Under the pieces are notes generated by a model. The model saw nothing but the letters and a program-made list of their open reading frames with translations. It did no database searches and was not told the DNA's origin. Made by a program: the position numbers and the translations under genes. A stretch of DNA of 64,000 nucleotides from Caulobacter sp. BK020 (GTDB lineage: Bacteria > Pseudomonadota > Alphaproteobacteria > Caulobacterales > Caulobacteraceae). The stretch is taken from the NCBI RefSeq assembly GCF_004342605.1, contig NZ_SLZL01000015.1:1-64000 (forward strand), read 5' to 3'. Positions 25,912 to 35,071 of the stretch are shown here, piece after piece. The first letter of the stretch is position 1, and each line of letters starts with the position of its first letter.

Positions 25912-27486
25912 TTACGGCGCGATCTTCAGCGGCACGATCGTGGGACGACCGGCGCGGACGATCCGCAGGTTGACGCTGGGGCGCTGCAGCTTCTTGGCCG
26001 CTTCCACCGCCGACGACACCTGGGCGGCCGAGGCGACCGGCTCGCCATTGACGCTGGTCAGGACGTCGCCCTTGCGCAGGCCCTTCTCGCCGGCGTCGGA
26101 ATTGGCCTTCACGCCGTCGATCAGCACGCCCTTGACGGTCGGGTCGATGCTGTAGGTGCGGCGGGCCGACTCGTCGATCGGGACCAGGGTCATGCCCAGG
26201 GCTTCCGACTTCTGGACCTGCGGCTTGGCCGGCGCATCGGCGCCGCCCTCGTCGCTGTCGTCGTCGTTCAGGGCCAGTTCCTTCTCGGTGGGACGCACGC
26301 CCGACTTGATCTCGATCGTCCGCGGCTTGCCGCCTCGCAGGACCGACAGCTTCAGGGTGTCGCCCGGACGGCCCTTGGCCACTTCGCGGGTCAGTTCCGT
26401 GCCGCTCTTGATCTCCACGCCATTGACGGCGGTGATCACGTCCTCGGGCAGCAGGCCGCCCTTCTGGGCCGGACCGCCGGGCACCAGGTCGGCGACGATC
26501 GCGCCCTTGACGTCGCCCAGGCCCTGGGCGTCGGCCATTTCCTTGGTGAAGGGCTGGATCTGGGCGCCGATATAGCCGCGCACCACCTTGCCGCCGCTGA
26601 TCAGCTGTTTGGCGGTGGCCTCGGCCACGTCGGCGGGGATGGCGAAGCCGATGCCCACCGAGCCGCCGGTCGGCGAGAAGATGGCGGTGTTGACCCCGAT
26701 CACCCGGCCATAGATGTCGAACGAGGGACCGCCCGAATTGCCCCGATTGATCGGCGCGTCGATCTGGATGTAGTCGACGAAGTTCGACGAGCTGTCGCCC
26801 AGGTCGCGGTTATAGGCCGAGATGATGCCGGCCGTGGCGGTGCCGCCCAGGCCGAACGGGTTGCCGATGGTGATCACCCAGTCGCCGACCCGCGGCTTGG
26901 CCTGGTTCTCGAAGTTGACGAACGGGAACGCCGCGCCCTTGGCCTTGGGATCGACCACCTTGAGGACCGCCAGGTCGGTGCCCTCGTCGCGGCCGACGAT
27001 CGTGGCCTTCAGCTCGCGGCCGTCCTTGAGCACGACATTGATGCCGTCGTCGTCGGCGTCGGCCACCACGTGGTTGTTGGTGACCAGATAGCCGTCGGCC
27101 GAGATGAAGAAGCCCGAGCCCGAGGACTGCTGCTTGGGCCCCGGGGCCTCCTCGCCGTCTTCGCCCTTCTGGCCCTTGGGCACGATGTCGAACCCTTCCA
27201 GGCCGGGAATGCGCAGCTTCGGCGCGGCGGCGGCCTTGGAGGTGACGTCGATCTGCACCACGGCGGGCGAGACCTGTTCGAAGATGTCGGCGAACGACAT
27301 CGGGGCGCCGGGCGGCGGCGCGAACATCGGCGCGCCGGCGGCCATCGGCGCGCCCGAGGTGCGGATCACCTGCGGCTCGGCGGCGCCCGCGGGGCCCATG
27401 CGCATACCCACGCCGACCAGCGCCGCGCAGGCCACGCCCGCCCCGGCCACCGCACCGACAAAGAAACCAGACTTCCTAGCAGCCAT
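25912..27486 (-). CDS. degP: Do-family periplasmic serine protease (DegP/HtrA)
   Basis: 524 aa from the ATG at 27486, which has GAGGAAA about 9 nt upstream; the open frame extends 26 codons further. An N-terminal signal/anchor helix (SGFFVGAVAGAGVACAALVGVG) precedes the trypsin-like domain with triad His139 (TNNHVV), Asp171 (GTDLAVL) and Ser251 (NRGNSGGP). Two PDZ domains follow. An acidic insert (GQKGEDGEEAPGPKQQ) sits before the protease core, as in LA-loop variation. It degrades or refolds misfolded envelope proteins, and the adjacent two-component system is a plausible regulator. Confidence 0.95.
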   Translation of the reverse strand: MAARKSGFFVGAVAGAGVACAALVGVGMRMGPAGAAEPQVIRTSGAPMAAGAPMFAPPPGAPMSFADIFEQVSPAVVQIDVTSKAAAAPKLRIPGLEGFDIVPKGQKGEDGEEAPGPKQQSSGSGFFISADGYLVTNNHVVADADDDGINVVLKDGRELKATIVGRDEGTDLAVLKVVDPKAKGAAFPFVNFENQAKPRVGDWVITIGNPFGLGGTATAGIISAYNRDLGDSSSNFVDYIQIDAPINRGNSGGPSFDIYGRVIGVNTAIFSPTGGSVGIGFAIPADVAEATAKQLISGGKVVRGYIGAQIQPFTKEMADAQGLGDVKGAIVADLVPGGPAQKGGLLPEDVITAVNGVEIKSGTELTREVAKGRPGDTLKLSVLRGGKPRTIEIKSGVRPTEKELALNDDDSDEGGADAPAKPQVQKSEALGMTLVPIDESARRTYSIDPTVKGVLIDGVKANSDAGEKGLRKGDVLTSVNGEPVASAAQVSSAVEAAKKLQRPSVNLRIVRAGRPTIVPLKIAP

Positions 27487-27631
27487 CTTACGTCTTTCCT
27501 CACCCACGGCGCGCGGCGCCGGGTCCTTGGCCTGAGAACCTAGTTGCGCTGGCGAAAGGCGCAATGGTCTTCGATGAGATCATGCGTCCACGCTCAAGAT
27601 GGTCTTGCGGCGTCTTCGCGGCGCAATCGTG

Positions 27632-28087
27632 TCATTCGTCCTTCAACAACACCTGAAGACGCGCCTCCTCCACCTGCGAAAGCGGCGCAGAATCTTCACC
27701 GTCCGCCGCCGAGGCTGCCCGTCGGCGCAACAGCAGCGCCATCAGCACGCCGCCCAGGATCAGCGCGATCGCCGGCGTGGCCCAGAGCAGGGCGTTGCCG
27801 GCCGAGAACGGCGGCTTGAGCAGCACGAACTCGCCATAGCGCTCGACCAGGAACGCGCGGATCTGCTTGTCGCTGCGTCCCTGCTTCACTTGGTCGCGTA
27901 CGACCTGGCGCAGGTCGCCGGCCAGCGCGGCCTCGGAATCGTCGATCGACTCGTTCTGGCAGACCAGGCAGCGGACCTCGCGGAACAGCGTGCGGGCCCG
28001 GGCCTCCTGGGCCGGATCGGGCAGGCGCTCGGCCGGATCGGCGGCGGCCCCGGCCATGCAGGCGATGGCGGCCAACGCGACAAGCAT
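27632..28087 (-). CDS. ccmH: CcmH/CycL, cytochrome c maturation thioredoxin-like subunit
   Basis: 151 aa from the ATG at 28087. Signal-like N-terminus MLVALAAIACMAGAAADP, then the heme-lyase redox motif RCLVC (Cys40, Cys43) in VRCLVCQNESIDDSEA, and a C-terminal membrane anchor (LLWATPAIALILGGVLMALLL). CcmH reduces or holds apocytochrome c for heme attachment with CcmF. It is the last gene of the ccmIEFH (cycHJKL) operon. A C-family palindrome pair sits between ccmF and this gene, leaving 173 nt. Confidence 0.93.
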   Translation of the reverse strand: MLVALAAIACMAGAAADPAERLPDPAQEARARTLFREVRCLVCQNESIDDSEAALAGDLRQVVRDQVKQGRSDKQIRAFLVERYGEFVLLKPPFSAGNALLWATPAIALILGGVLMALLLRRRAASAADGEDSAPLSQVEEARLQVLLKDE

Positions 28088-28093
28088 CCCCCG

Positions 28094-28243
28094 CCCCTTC
28101 TCCCCTTGCGGGAGAAGGGGTCGGCGTAGCCGACGGATGAGGGGTCGTAGGGCGGCGACACCGCGAACGATCGAGGTTGAAAGGTTTGAGAGACCCCTCA
28201 TCCGACCGCCTTCGGCGGCCACCTTCTCCCGCAAGGGGAGAAG
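28094..28243. repeat. C-family inverted repeat pair inside the ccm operon
   Basis: Two arms of about 50 bp, CCCCTTCTCCCCTTGCGGGAG... (28094-28146) and its inverted counterpart ...CTCCCGCAAGGGGAGAAGG (28192-28243), each with its own hairpin (GTCGGCGTAGCCGAC, GCCGCCTTCGGCGGC-like), surround a 45-bp centre. In the ccmF-ccmH transcript the region would form a large stem. Confidence 0.85.
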
Positions 28244-28260
28244 GAAGGGGAAAACCGACC

Positions 28261-30237
28261 TCACGCCGCACGCTCCGCGCGCTTGCCCACCCCAAACCGC
28301 AGGCGGCGGTCCGACAGCGAGACCAGGCCGCCGATCGCCATGACCAGCGGGCCCAGGAAGATCAGCCGGACCCACGGATTGACGAAGGCCCGCACCAGCC
28401 AGGCCGGCTGGCCGTCCGGGCCGGCCCGGCGCTCGCCCAGCACCACATAGAGGTCGTCCAGCACCTTGGGGCAGATCGCCACCTCCGAGGTGGTCTGCTT
28501 GCCGGTGGGATAGAAGCGGCGCTCGGGCCGCGCCTCGCAGACCGGCGCGCCGGCCCGGGTGATCTTCACGATCCCGCGCTCGGCGATGTAGTTCTCGCCC
28601 TCCACCGTGCCGACGTCGGTCAGAGCCAGTTCGTAGGCGCCCAGCTTCAGCTGACCGCCGACGCTCAGGGCCTGGGCCGCCTCGACCCGCCACGTCGTCT
28701 CGAACGCCGCGCCCAGCACGAAGATCCCCAGGCCGGCATGGGCCAGGGTCGTGCCCCAGGCTCCGCGCGGCAGGCCGGTCAGGCGGCGGCGGACCTCGGG
28801 CCAGGGCGCGCGGAAGGCCTTCACCCGCTCGGCCAGCTCCAGCACCGCCCCGCCCACCAGCCAGAAGCCGACGACCAGGCCGGCGCTGGCCAGGGCGCTG
28901 CGCGGGGCGACGGCGGCGAAGGCCGCCAGGCCCAGGATCGCGGCGATCGCCAGGGCCAGCCATAGGCGGCGGACCACCAGCCGCGCGTCGCCGCGCTTCC
29001 AGGCCAGCAGCGGCCCCGCCGGGAGGATCGCCATGGCCAGGACCATCAGGGGCACGAAGGTCATGTTGAAGAACGGCGCGCCGACCGACACCGCCTCGCC
29101 GTCGGTCGCCTCGCGGATCAGCGGGAACAGGGTCCCGACCAGCACCACGGCCGTGGCGGTCGACAGGATGATGTTGTTCAGGACGATGGCGCTCTCGCGG
29201 CTGACCGGGGCGAACAGGCCGCCGCTGTTCAGGCTGGGCGCGCGCAGGGCGAACATCGCAAAGCCGGCGCCGGCCGCGATCCCCATGATGGTCAGCAGCA
29301 GGATTCCCCGCGTGGGGTCGACGGCGAAGGCGTGGACGCTGGTCAGCACGCCCGAGCGCACCAGGAACGCGCCCAGCATCGAGAAGGTGAAGGCCGCCAG
29401 CCCCAGGAACACCGTCCAGCCCGGCAGGGCGCCGCGCTTCTCCAGCACCACGGCCGAGTGCAGCAGGGCCGAACCGATCAGCCAGGGCATGAAACTGGCG
29501 TTCTCGACCGGGTCCCAGAACCACCAGCCGCCCCAGCCCAGCTCGTAATAGGCCCAGAAGGCGCCCAGGGTGATGCCGACGGTCAGGAAGCTCCAGGCCG
29601 CCAGCGTCCAGGGCCGCACCCAGCGCGCCCAGGCCGCGTCGACCCGGCCCTCGATCAGGGCGGCCATCGAAAACGAGAACACCACCGAAAAGCCGACATA
29701 GCCGGCGTAGAGGAACGGCGGGTGGAAGGCCAGCGCCGGGTCCTGCAGCAGCGGGTTCAGCGACGCGCCCTCGACCGGGACATCCAGCAGCCGGGCCATC
29801 GGGTTGGAGGCGAAGACGGTGTAGGCCAGGAACAGCACGCCCAGCGCGCCCTGGGTCGCCACCGCATAGGCCCGCAGGCGCGGCGGCAGGGCCTCGCCGA
29901 AGCTGGCCACGGCCGCGCCGTAGCCGGTCAGCACCAGGCACCACAGCAGCATCGAGCCCTCGTGGCTGCCCCAGGCCCCGGCCACCTTGTACAGCATCGG
30001 CTTGGCGGTGTGGGAGTTGGCCGCGACATTGGCCACCGAGAAGTCCGACACCACGAAGGCGTGGATCAAGGCCAGGAAGGTCAGGGCCGTGCCCAGGAAG
30101 GCCCCCAGCGCGGCGCCCCGCCCCGCGCCGGCCAGCAGCGACGAGCGCCGCGCCCCGCCGATCGCCGACAGGATCATCTGCAGGGCCGACAGGACCAGGG
30201 CCAGGACCAGGGCGTAGGCGCCGAATTCGGTGATCAC
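28261..30237 (-). CDS. ccmF: CcmF/CycK, heme lyase subunit
   Basis: 658 aa from a GTG at 30237 that overlaps the ccmE stop (GTGA). It is a polytopic membrane protein with the WWD heme-handling motif WGGWWFWDPVENASFMPWL and periplasmic histidines (for example SHTAKPMLYKVAGAWGSHEG). It transfers heme from CcmE to apocytochrome c. The C-terminal region (AICPKVLDDLYVVLGERR) is the usual large soluble loop before the last helix. Confidence 0.95.
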   Translation of the reverse strand: MITEFGAYALVLALVLSALQMILSAIGGARRSSLLAGAGRGAALGAFLGTALTFLALIHAFVVSDFSVANVAANSHTAKPMLYKVAGAWGSHEGSMLLWCLVLTGYGAAVASFGEALPPRLRAYAVATQGALGVLFLAYTVFASNPMARLLDVPVEGASLNPLLQDPALAFHPPFLYAGYVGFSVVFSFSMAALIEGRVDAAWARWVRPWTLAAWSFLTVGITLGAFWAYYELGWGGWWFWDPVENASFMPWLIGSALLHSAVVLEKRGALPGWTVFLGLAAFTFSMLGAFLVRSGVLTSVHAFAVDPTRGILLLTIMGIAAGAGFAMFALRAPSLNSGGLFAPVSRESAIVLNNIILSTATAVVLVGTLFPLIREATDGEAVSVGAPFFNMTFVPLMVLAMAILPAGPLLAWKRGDARLVVRRLWLALAIAAILGLAAFAAVAPRSALASAGLVVGFWLVGGAVLELAERVKAFRAPWPEVRRRLTGLPRGAWGTTLAHAGLGIFVLGAAFETTWRVEAAQALSVGGQLKLGAYELALTDVGTVEGENYIAERGIVKITRAGAPVCEARPERRFYPTGKQTTSEVAICPKVLDDLYVVLGERRAGPDGQPAWLVRAFVNPWVRLIFLGPLVMAIGGLVSLSDRRLRFGVGKRAERAA

Positions 30238-30734
30238 GTCGTGGGTTTCCCCGGCTTGTAGCCCTGGTACGACGGCGCCTGTCCGTCGCCGCGCCACTCG
30301 CCCTGTTCCTTCAGGGCCTTGGAGACCTCGCGCGGCATGTAGCGCTCGTCGTGCTTGGCCAGCACCTGCTTGGCGACGAAGGTTCCGGACGCGTCGAACG
30401 CCCCCGACGCCACCACGCCCTGGCCCTCGCGGAACAGGTCCGGCAGGTCGCCCTTGTAGCGGACCAGGGCGGTGGAGCGCTGGTCGGCGACCACGAACTC
30501 GACCAGGCCGTCCGGATGCTTGACGACGCTGCCGGCCTTGACCAGCCCGCCCAGCTGCACCTTGCGGCCGGCCGGCACGTGGGCGGCGGCGGCCTGGGCC
30601 GGGGTGTAGAACAGCGAAATGGCGTCGCGCATCCCCCATAGCGCCAGGCCAACGGCCAGCGCCACCACGGGGGCGGCGACGGCCAGGACGGTCAGGCGAC
30701 GGCGCGCCTTGCGGGATTTGGGCAGGAAACTCAT
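30234..30734 (-). CDS. ccmE: CcmE/CycJ, periplasmic heme chaperone
   Basis: 166 aa. N-terminal anchor helix (LTVLAVAAPVVALAVGLALWG) and the OB-fold heme-binding domain. The covalent heme ligand is His128 with Tyr132 in LAKHDERYMP. It receives heme from CcmC and delivers it to CcmF. ATGA overlap with ccmI upstream and GTGA overlap with ccmF downstream indicate tight coupling. Confidence 0.95.
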   Translation of the reverse strand: MSFLPKSRKARRRLTVLAVAAPVVALAVGLALWGMRDAISLFYTPAQAAAAHVPAGRKVQLGGLVKAGSVVKHPDGLVEFVVADQRSTALVRYKGDLPDLFREGQGVVASGAFDASGTFVAKQVLAKHDERYMPREVSKALKEQGEWRGDGQAPSYQGYKPGKPTT

Positions 30735-31861
30735 GGCTGGGTCTTCTGGGCGGGAGTCTGGGCGGCCTGGCGCAGGGCGGCCAGCACCTTGGGCTGGTCC
30801 TTGTAGCGGGCCTCGGCCTTGGCCAGGGTCGCGTCGCGGCGGGCGGCGTCGCCCAGCACGGCGTAGGCGCGCACCAGTTTGACCCAGCCGTCGGGATCGT
30901 CGGGACTGGCCTCCAGCCGGGCGGCCAGGCCGGCGACCATGCCCTGGATCATGCCTTGAACATCGCCGTCCGAGCCGCCCTCGGCCGGCTGGCCGGTGGG
31001 GGCGGCGCTGGGCCGCAGGCCGCCGTCGGCCTGGACCTGGGCGATCTGGTGACCAAAGCCCATGCGGCGCGGATCGTCGGGCGGCAGGTCGGCCAGCAGC
31101 GCTTTCCAGTCGGCCAGGCCGCCCTGGACGTCGCCGTTGGCGATCCGGGCCAGGCCCAGGTGATAGCGGGCGCTGACGTTCCTGGGATCGCGCTTCAGCG
31201 CCTCGGCGAAGGCCTTGCGGGCGTCGGTCCCGATCTCGCCGTCGCCATCGGCCACGAAGGTCTCGCCCAGGCCGGCCCACAGGTCGGCGCGGGCCGGGGC
31301 CAGGATCACGGCGCGGCGCAGGGCCTGGGACGCGCCGGTGGCGTCACCGGCCGCCATCCGGGCCAGGGCCAGGTTCTTCAGCGGCTCGGGATCGGTCGGA
31401 CGCTGGACGGCGATCTGCTCCAGCACCGTGGCGATCTTCTGCGGCTCCAGCTGGGCGGGGTCGGTGTTGCGCCAGGCGGCCACGCGCTTGAGGAACGGCT
31501 GGTCGGCCAGGCCCGGGGCGCCGACCACGCCGTAGAGCGCGATCGCCAGCAGCGGGGCGGCGGCGGCCAGGGCCAGCACCAGCGGCCGCAGCTTGGGATC
31601 CGTCGGCGGCCACGGCGCCTGGTGGTCGGCGGCGGCGATCAGGCGGCGGGCGGCTTCGGCCCGGGCCCCCTTCAGCTCGGCGTCGGCCAGCAGGCCCCGC
31701 TCGGCCAGGTCGTCGATCTCGGACAGCTGGCGCCGGTGCACGGCCAGGCTGGCGTCGTCGCCGCCCGCGCTCGCAGCCGCGGACGCCCGCGCCGCGCCGC
31801 GCAGCACCAGGGCGGCGACGACGGCCGACAATCCCGCCGCGGCGATCCAGAAAGCGATCAT
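30731..31861 (-). CDS. ccmI: CcmI/CycH, cytochrome c-type biogenesis TPR protein
   Basis: 376 aa. Two N-terminal transmembrane helices separated by the characteristic cytosolic loop (RQLSEIDDLAERGLLADAELKGARAEAARRL) are followed by periplasmic TPR repeats (LKNLALARMAAGDATGASQALRRAV, NVSARYHLGLARIANGDVQGGLADW). It chaperones apocytochrome c to the heme lyase. It is the first gene of the ccmIEFH operon. Confidence 0.93.
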   Translation of the reverse strand: MIAFWIAAAGLSAVVAALVLRGAARASAAASAGGDDASLAVHRRQLSEIDDLAERGLLADAELKGARAEAARRLIAAADHQAPWPPTDPKLRPLVLALAAAAPLLAIALYGVVGAPGLADQPFLKRVAAWRNTDPAQLEPQKIATVLEQIAVQRPTDPEPLKNLALARMAAGDATGASQALRRAVILAPARADLWAGLGETFVADGDGEIGTDARKAFAEALKRDPRNVSARYHLGLARIANGDVQGGLADWKALLADLPPDDPRRMGFGHQIAQVQADGGLRPSAAPTGQPAEGGSDGDVQGMIQGMVAGLAARLEASPDDPDGWVKLVRAYAVLGDAARRDATLAKAEARYKDQPKVLAALRQAAQTPAQKTQP

Positions 31862-31929
31862 GTCGCGCGTGTTAGCCGGGAAAACGGCGGCGCCGTTAGC
31901 GAAAAAAGCGCTTAAGGGCCGCGATGACC

Positions 31930-33270
31930 CTAAGCCGCCGCCGCCATGGCCGCGGCCGCGCGGCGGCGGACGATCTCGGCGGTCTTTTCATCGCGGCTGT
32001 AGGCGATGTAGCCGGCGGCCAGGTCGACATAGAGCCGCGCCAGGCCCTGGTCGCCGCCGTCGCCGGTCCGCACGATGTGCAGGATGTCCTCGATGTACTG
32101 GTCCAGGCGGCCGTTCAGCTTCTCCAGCACCTTGGCGCGGCTGGAGCCGTAGCCGCTCTGCGTGGCGCAGCCGCGGATCTCGGCGATGAACACCAGCACC
32201 GCCGTCAGCCGGCGGGCCTGGACCTCGTCGGGCTCGGCCGTCAGCAGCGGCACGCCCTTGCCCTTCTTGCCGCCCAGGATCGAGATCGGCCGCAGCGGCA
32301 GGGCCGCCAGCAGCTCCTTCTCGGCCGCGTTCATCCGCGTCTCGACCGCCTGGGCGATGGCCTGCTTGTACTTGACCAGGCGCCGGCCCCAGGGGCCGTC
32401 CTTGGCCAGGTTCACCGACTGCTCCAGCTCGGTGATCTGCTGGGCGACCCTCTGGGCGGCATGGGCGGCCTTGCGGCCTTCCGTCTCGCCCTTGGCCGGG
32501 TCGAAGGCGTTGATGAAGTCGATGTTCTTCTCGATGTCGGCCAGCACCCGCTCGCCGAACACCCCGACCTCGGACGAGGCCCAGAACTTGTCGCCCGGCC
32601 GGTCCATGACCGCCGAGATCACCCGCAGGATCCGCCAGTCGTCCGGAAGGTGGGCGGCCAGCATCTCGAACAGCAGCGGCCCGGCGTCCGGGCGGATGGC
32701 GCAGGCGTCCTTGTAGGCCAGCCGGGCCGAGGAGGCGCGATCCTCGCTCATCTTGCTGACCCATTCCTGCAGCTTGGGCAGGGCGGCGCGGACGATGACC
32801 GACAGCTCCAGGCACGAGGCCAGGGCGTCGACGTCGCAGACGGCGTCCAGCGCCTGGAAGCCCGGCTCGGCCTGGGCGCGCAGGCCGCGGGAGGCAACCT
32901 TGCACAGCTCGTCGAAGACGTCGGGCGGGCCCTGCTCCAGGTCCCACGGATTGCAGCGCGCCGCGGCCTCCTCGACCTTCCTGGGCGCCTGCCGCCTCAG
33001 GGCGGCCCACAGCAGGGGCAGGGTGCGGGGCGGGAAGGCGGTCTGTCCTGCCTCGCGCAGGGCGCACAGCGGGACGATCGGGGCCAGGACGCTGTTGCGG
33101 ACATAACGGGCGGTAACTTCGTCCTCGACCAGGCCGCGCACGGTCGCCAGCGCGCCCTGCCCGCCGGCGGGGCCGGCCAGGGCGAGCTCGAGGCTGCGCA
33201 GAGCGGCGTCGGGCGCGGTTTCCACCAGCTTCCGGACCATCAGCAACTTGTTGGCGGCGATCGCTGCCAT
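31930..33270 (-). CDS. Conserved protein of unknown function
   Basis: 446 aa from the ATG at 33270, which directly follows a GGTGGGGGG tract. The open frame extends to 33345, but the extra 25 codons use AT-ending codons unlike the rest and probably include the promoter. The protein is helical throughout with no signal peptide. Features include LPLRPISILGGKKGKGVPLL and regularly spaced helices such as QRVAQQITELEQSVNLAKDG. It resembles lineage-specific large helical proteins; no function is assigned. It is 68 bp from ccmI on the same strand. Confidence 0.75.
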   Translation of the reverse strand: MAAIAANKLLMVRKLVETAPDAALRSLELALAGPAGGQGALATVRGLVEDEVTARYVRNSVLAPIVPLCALREAGQTAFPPRTLPLLWAALRRQAPRKVEEAAARCNPWDLEQGPPDVFDELCKVASRGLRAQAEPGFQALDAVCDVDALASCLELSVIVRAALPKLQEWVSKMSEDRASSARLAYKDACAIRPDAGPLLFEMLAAHLPDDWRILRVISAVMDRPGDKFWASSEVGVFGERVLADIEKNIDFINAFDPAKGETEGRKAAHAAQRVAQQITELEQSVNLAKDGPWGRRLVKYKQAIAQAVETRMNAAEKELLAALPLRPISILGGKKGKGVPLLTAEPDEVQARRLTAVLVFIAEIRGCATQSGYGSSRAKVLEKLNGRLDQYIEDILHIVRTGDGGDQGLARLYVDLAAGYIAYSRDEKTAEIVRRRAAAAMAAAA

Positions 33271-33474
33271 AACCCCCCACCGGATCGGCCCGCTCCGGGC
33301 CGCGTCAACCATGTCGCCAACGAGGTTAAGACTTTCCGAAACCATAAGTTTTCGCGGCGCGAACGGCAGCGTCGAAAGGTCGCTGGGGCCAGGAAAGCGG
33401 TTTCCGTCGATGTCAGGTTGAGCGCGTCGGCCCGTCGTTCTCCCCTGCCGCGAAACGGGCGGGAAGAGCGGTGG

Positions 33475-34857
33475 TCACCCCTCCGACCGCGGCAGCACCA
33501 GGGTCACGCGCAGCCCGCCCAGGGGCGAGGCGCCCAGGGTGACCGAGCCGCCGTAGGCGCGGGCCAGTTCGTCCACGATCGACAGGCCCAGCCCCGAGCC
33601 GGGCGTGTGCTCGTCCATCCGCTGGCCGCGCTTGAGGGCGTCGGTCCAGCGGTCGGGCGGCAGGCCGGGACCGTCGTCGTCGACGGTCAGGGTCATCTGC
33701 TCGGGCGAGCTGGCCACAGCCTCGGCCCGCACCTTGCCCTTGCACCACTTGCCGGCGTTTTCCATCACGTTGCCGGCCAGTTCCATGAAGTCCTGGCGCT
33801 CGCCCTGGAAGCACAGGTCGTCGGGGCACCGCCAGTCGATCTGGACACCCTTGTCCTGGAAGATCCGCTCCAGGGTCACGGCCAGCTCGTCCAGGATCGG
33901 TTCGACCGGCGTGCGCTCGCCCGAGGTCTGGGAGCGGGCGGCGGCGCGAGCCCGGCGCAGGTGGTGGTCGACCTGCTCACGCATGGTCTGGGCCTGGCGC
34001 TCGACGACCTCGGCCAGGGCGCCGGGCCGCTGGCCCGCCTCGGTCAGCATCACCGACAGCGGGGTCTTCAAGGCGTGGGCCAGGTTGCCGACGTGGGTGC
34101 GCTGGCGCTCGACCACCTCCTGGTTATGCGACAGCAGGGCGTTCAGCTCGACGGCCAGCGGCGCCAGCTCCTCCGGATAGTCGCCGTCCAGCTTCTCGGC
34201 CTTGCCGCGCCGCACCGAGGCCACCTCGCGGCGCAGGCGGAACAGCGGCACCAGGCCGACCCGCACCTGCACCACCACCGCGGCGATCAGGCCGCCGCCC
34301 AGGATGACCAGGGCGAAGGTGGTGATGCGCCCGAAGCGGTCGGCGTCGGCGTCGATCGGCGAGCGGTCCTCGGCGGCGATGAACACCACCGGCCGCGGGT
34401 AGCCGGGCAGCCGGGCCAGCAGGGCGGCGGCGCGCAGCGGCCGGTTCTGCGGCCCCTTGAGGTCGAAATAGAGGGTCTTGCCGGGCTCGGACATCAGCCG
34501 CTCGGACTGCTCGACCGGGATCACCAGGTCGCTGTCGAACAGCGAGCGCGAGCGCTCGATCACGTTCAGTCCGCCGCCGCCCGGCGGCTGGTCGAAGATC
34601 GTCCAGTAGCGGCCCGAATAGGCCCGGGTGGCGCGGATGTCGGTCAGGACCGGGGCCTTCAGCACCCCGTCGTCGACGGTGGAGCCGGCATAGAGGTCGT
34701 CGGTCAGCACGGCCAACGATTGGTCGAACCGGCGGATGGCCGCGTCGCGGAACTGGGCGGTCAGGAACACGCCCGCCAGCACCAGCACCACCAGGTTCCA
34801 CGCCGCCGCCAGCAGCACCAGCCGCCGGACCAGCGAGCGCTTGCTGAGGTCCCACAT
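33475..34857 (-). CDS. Sensor histidine kinase (PhoQ/QseC-like architecture)
   Basis: 460 aa. It has two transmembrane helices bounding a periplasmic domain of about 150 residues, a HAMP-like linker, the H-box VGNLAHALKTPLSVMLTEA (PhoQ-type HALKTP), the N-box GNVMENAGKWCKG, and ATP-lid motifs DDDGPGLP and GSGLGLSIV. It belongs to a minus-strand PepSY-regulator-kinase operon, a layout often linked to cation or antimicrobial-peptide sensing. Confidence 0.93.
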   Translation of the reverse strand: MWDLSKRSLVRRLVLLAAAWNLVVLVLAGVFLTAQFRDAAIRRFDQSLAVLTDDLYAGSTVDDGVLKAPVLTDIRATRAYSGRYWTIFDQPPGGGGLNVIERSRSLFDSDLVIPVEQSERLMSEPGKTLYFDLKGPQNRPLRAAALLARLPGYPRPVVFIAAEDRSPIDADADRFGRITTFALVILGGGLIAAVVVQVRVGLVPLFRLRREVASVRRGKAEKLDGDYPEELAPLAVELNALLSHNQEVVERQRTHVGNLAHALKTPLSVMLTEAGQRPGALAEVVERQAQTMREQVDHHLRRARAAARSQTSGERTPVEPILDELAVTLERIFQDKGVQIDWRCPDDLCFQGERQDFMELAGNVMENAGKWCKGKVRAEAVASSPEQMTLTVDDDGPGLPPDRWTDALKRGQRMDEHTPGSGLGLSIVDELARAYGGSVTLGASPLGGLRVTLVLPRSEG

Positions 34858-34931
34858 GGGTTAGGCCTCGCCCACGGTGGCGACTAGGGGCTCAGGACAC
34901 ATTTCCGTTTCGCTCACCTTGCCCCTTTTTC

Positions 34932-35034
34932 CCGCTCATCCCGACGAAAGTCGGGACCCAAGCCGAGCCTGGCGGTTTCGCTCTGACCCAGCAACCTGCC
35001 TCAGCTTGGGTCCCGCTTTCGTCGGGATGAGCGG
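34932..35034. repeat. D-family palindrome pair between regulator and kinase genes
   Basis: CCGCTCATCCCGACGAAAGT... at 34932-34963 is matched by its inverse ...CTTTCGTCGGGATGAGCGG at 35003-35034. Outer arms of about 32 bp enclose a 39-bp centre. It lies within the operon and would form a strong hairpin in the transcript, possibly tuning kinase expression relative to the regulator. Confidence 0.85.
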
Positions 35035-35071
35035 AGTTTTGGGTTGGGCCAGACCCAAGTTGGCGAATGCC

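Noticed and set aside
31924-34887. A 987-residue plus-strand frame across the unknown protein and the kinase
   Set aside because: Spans two clear minus-strand genes and has no domain of its own.
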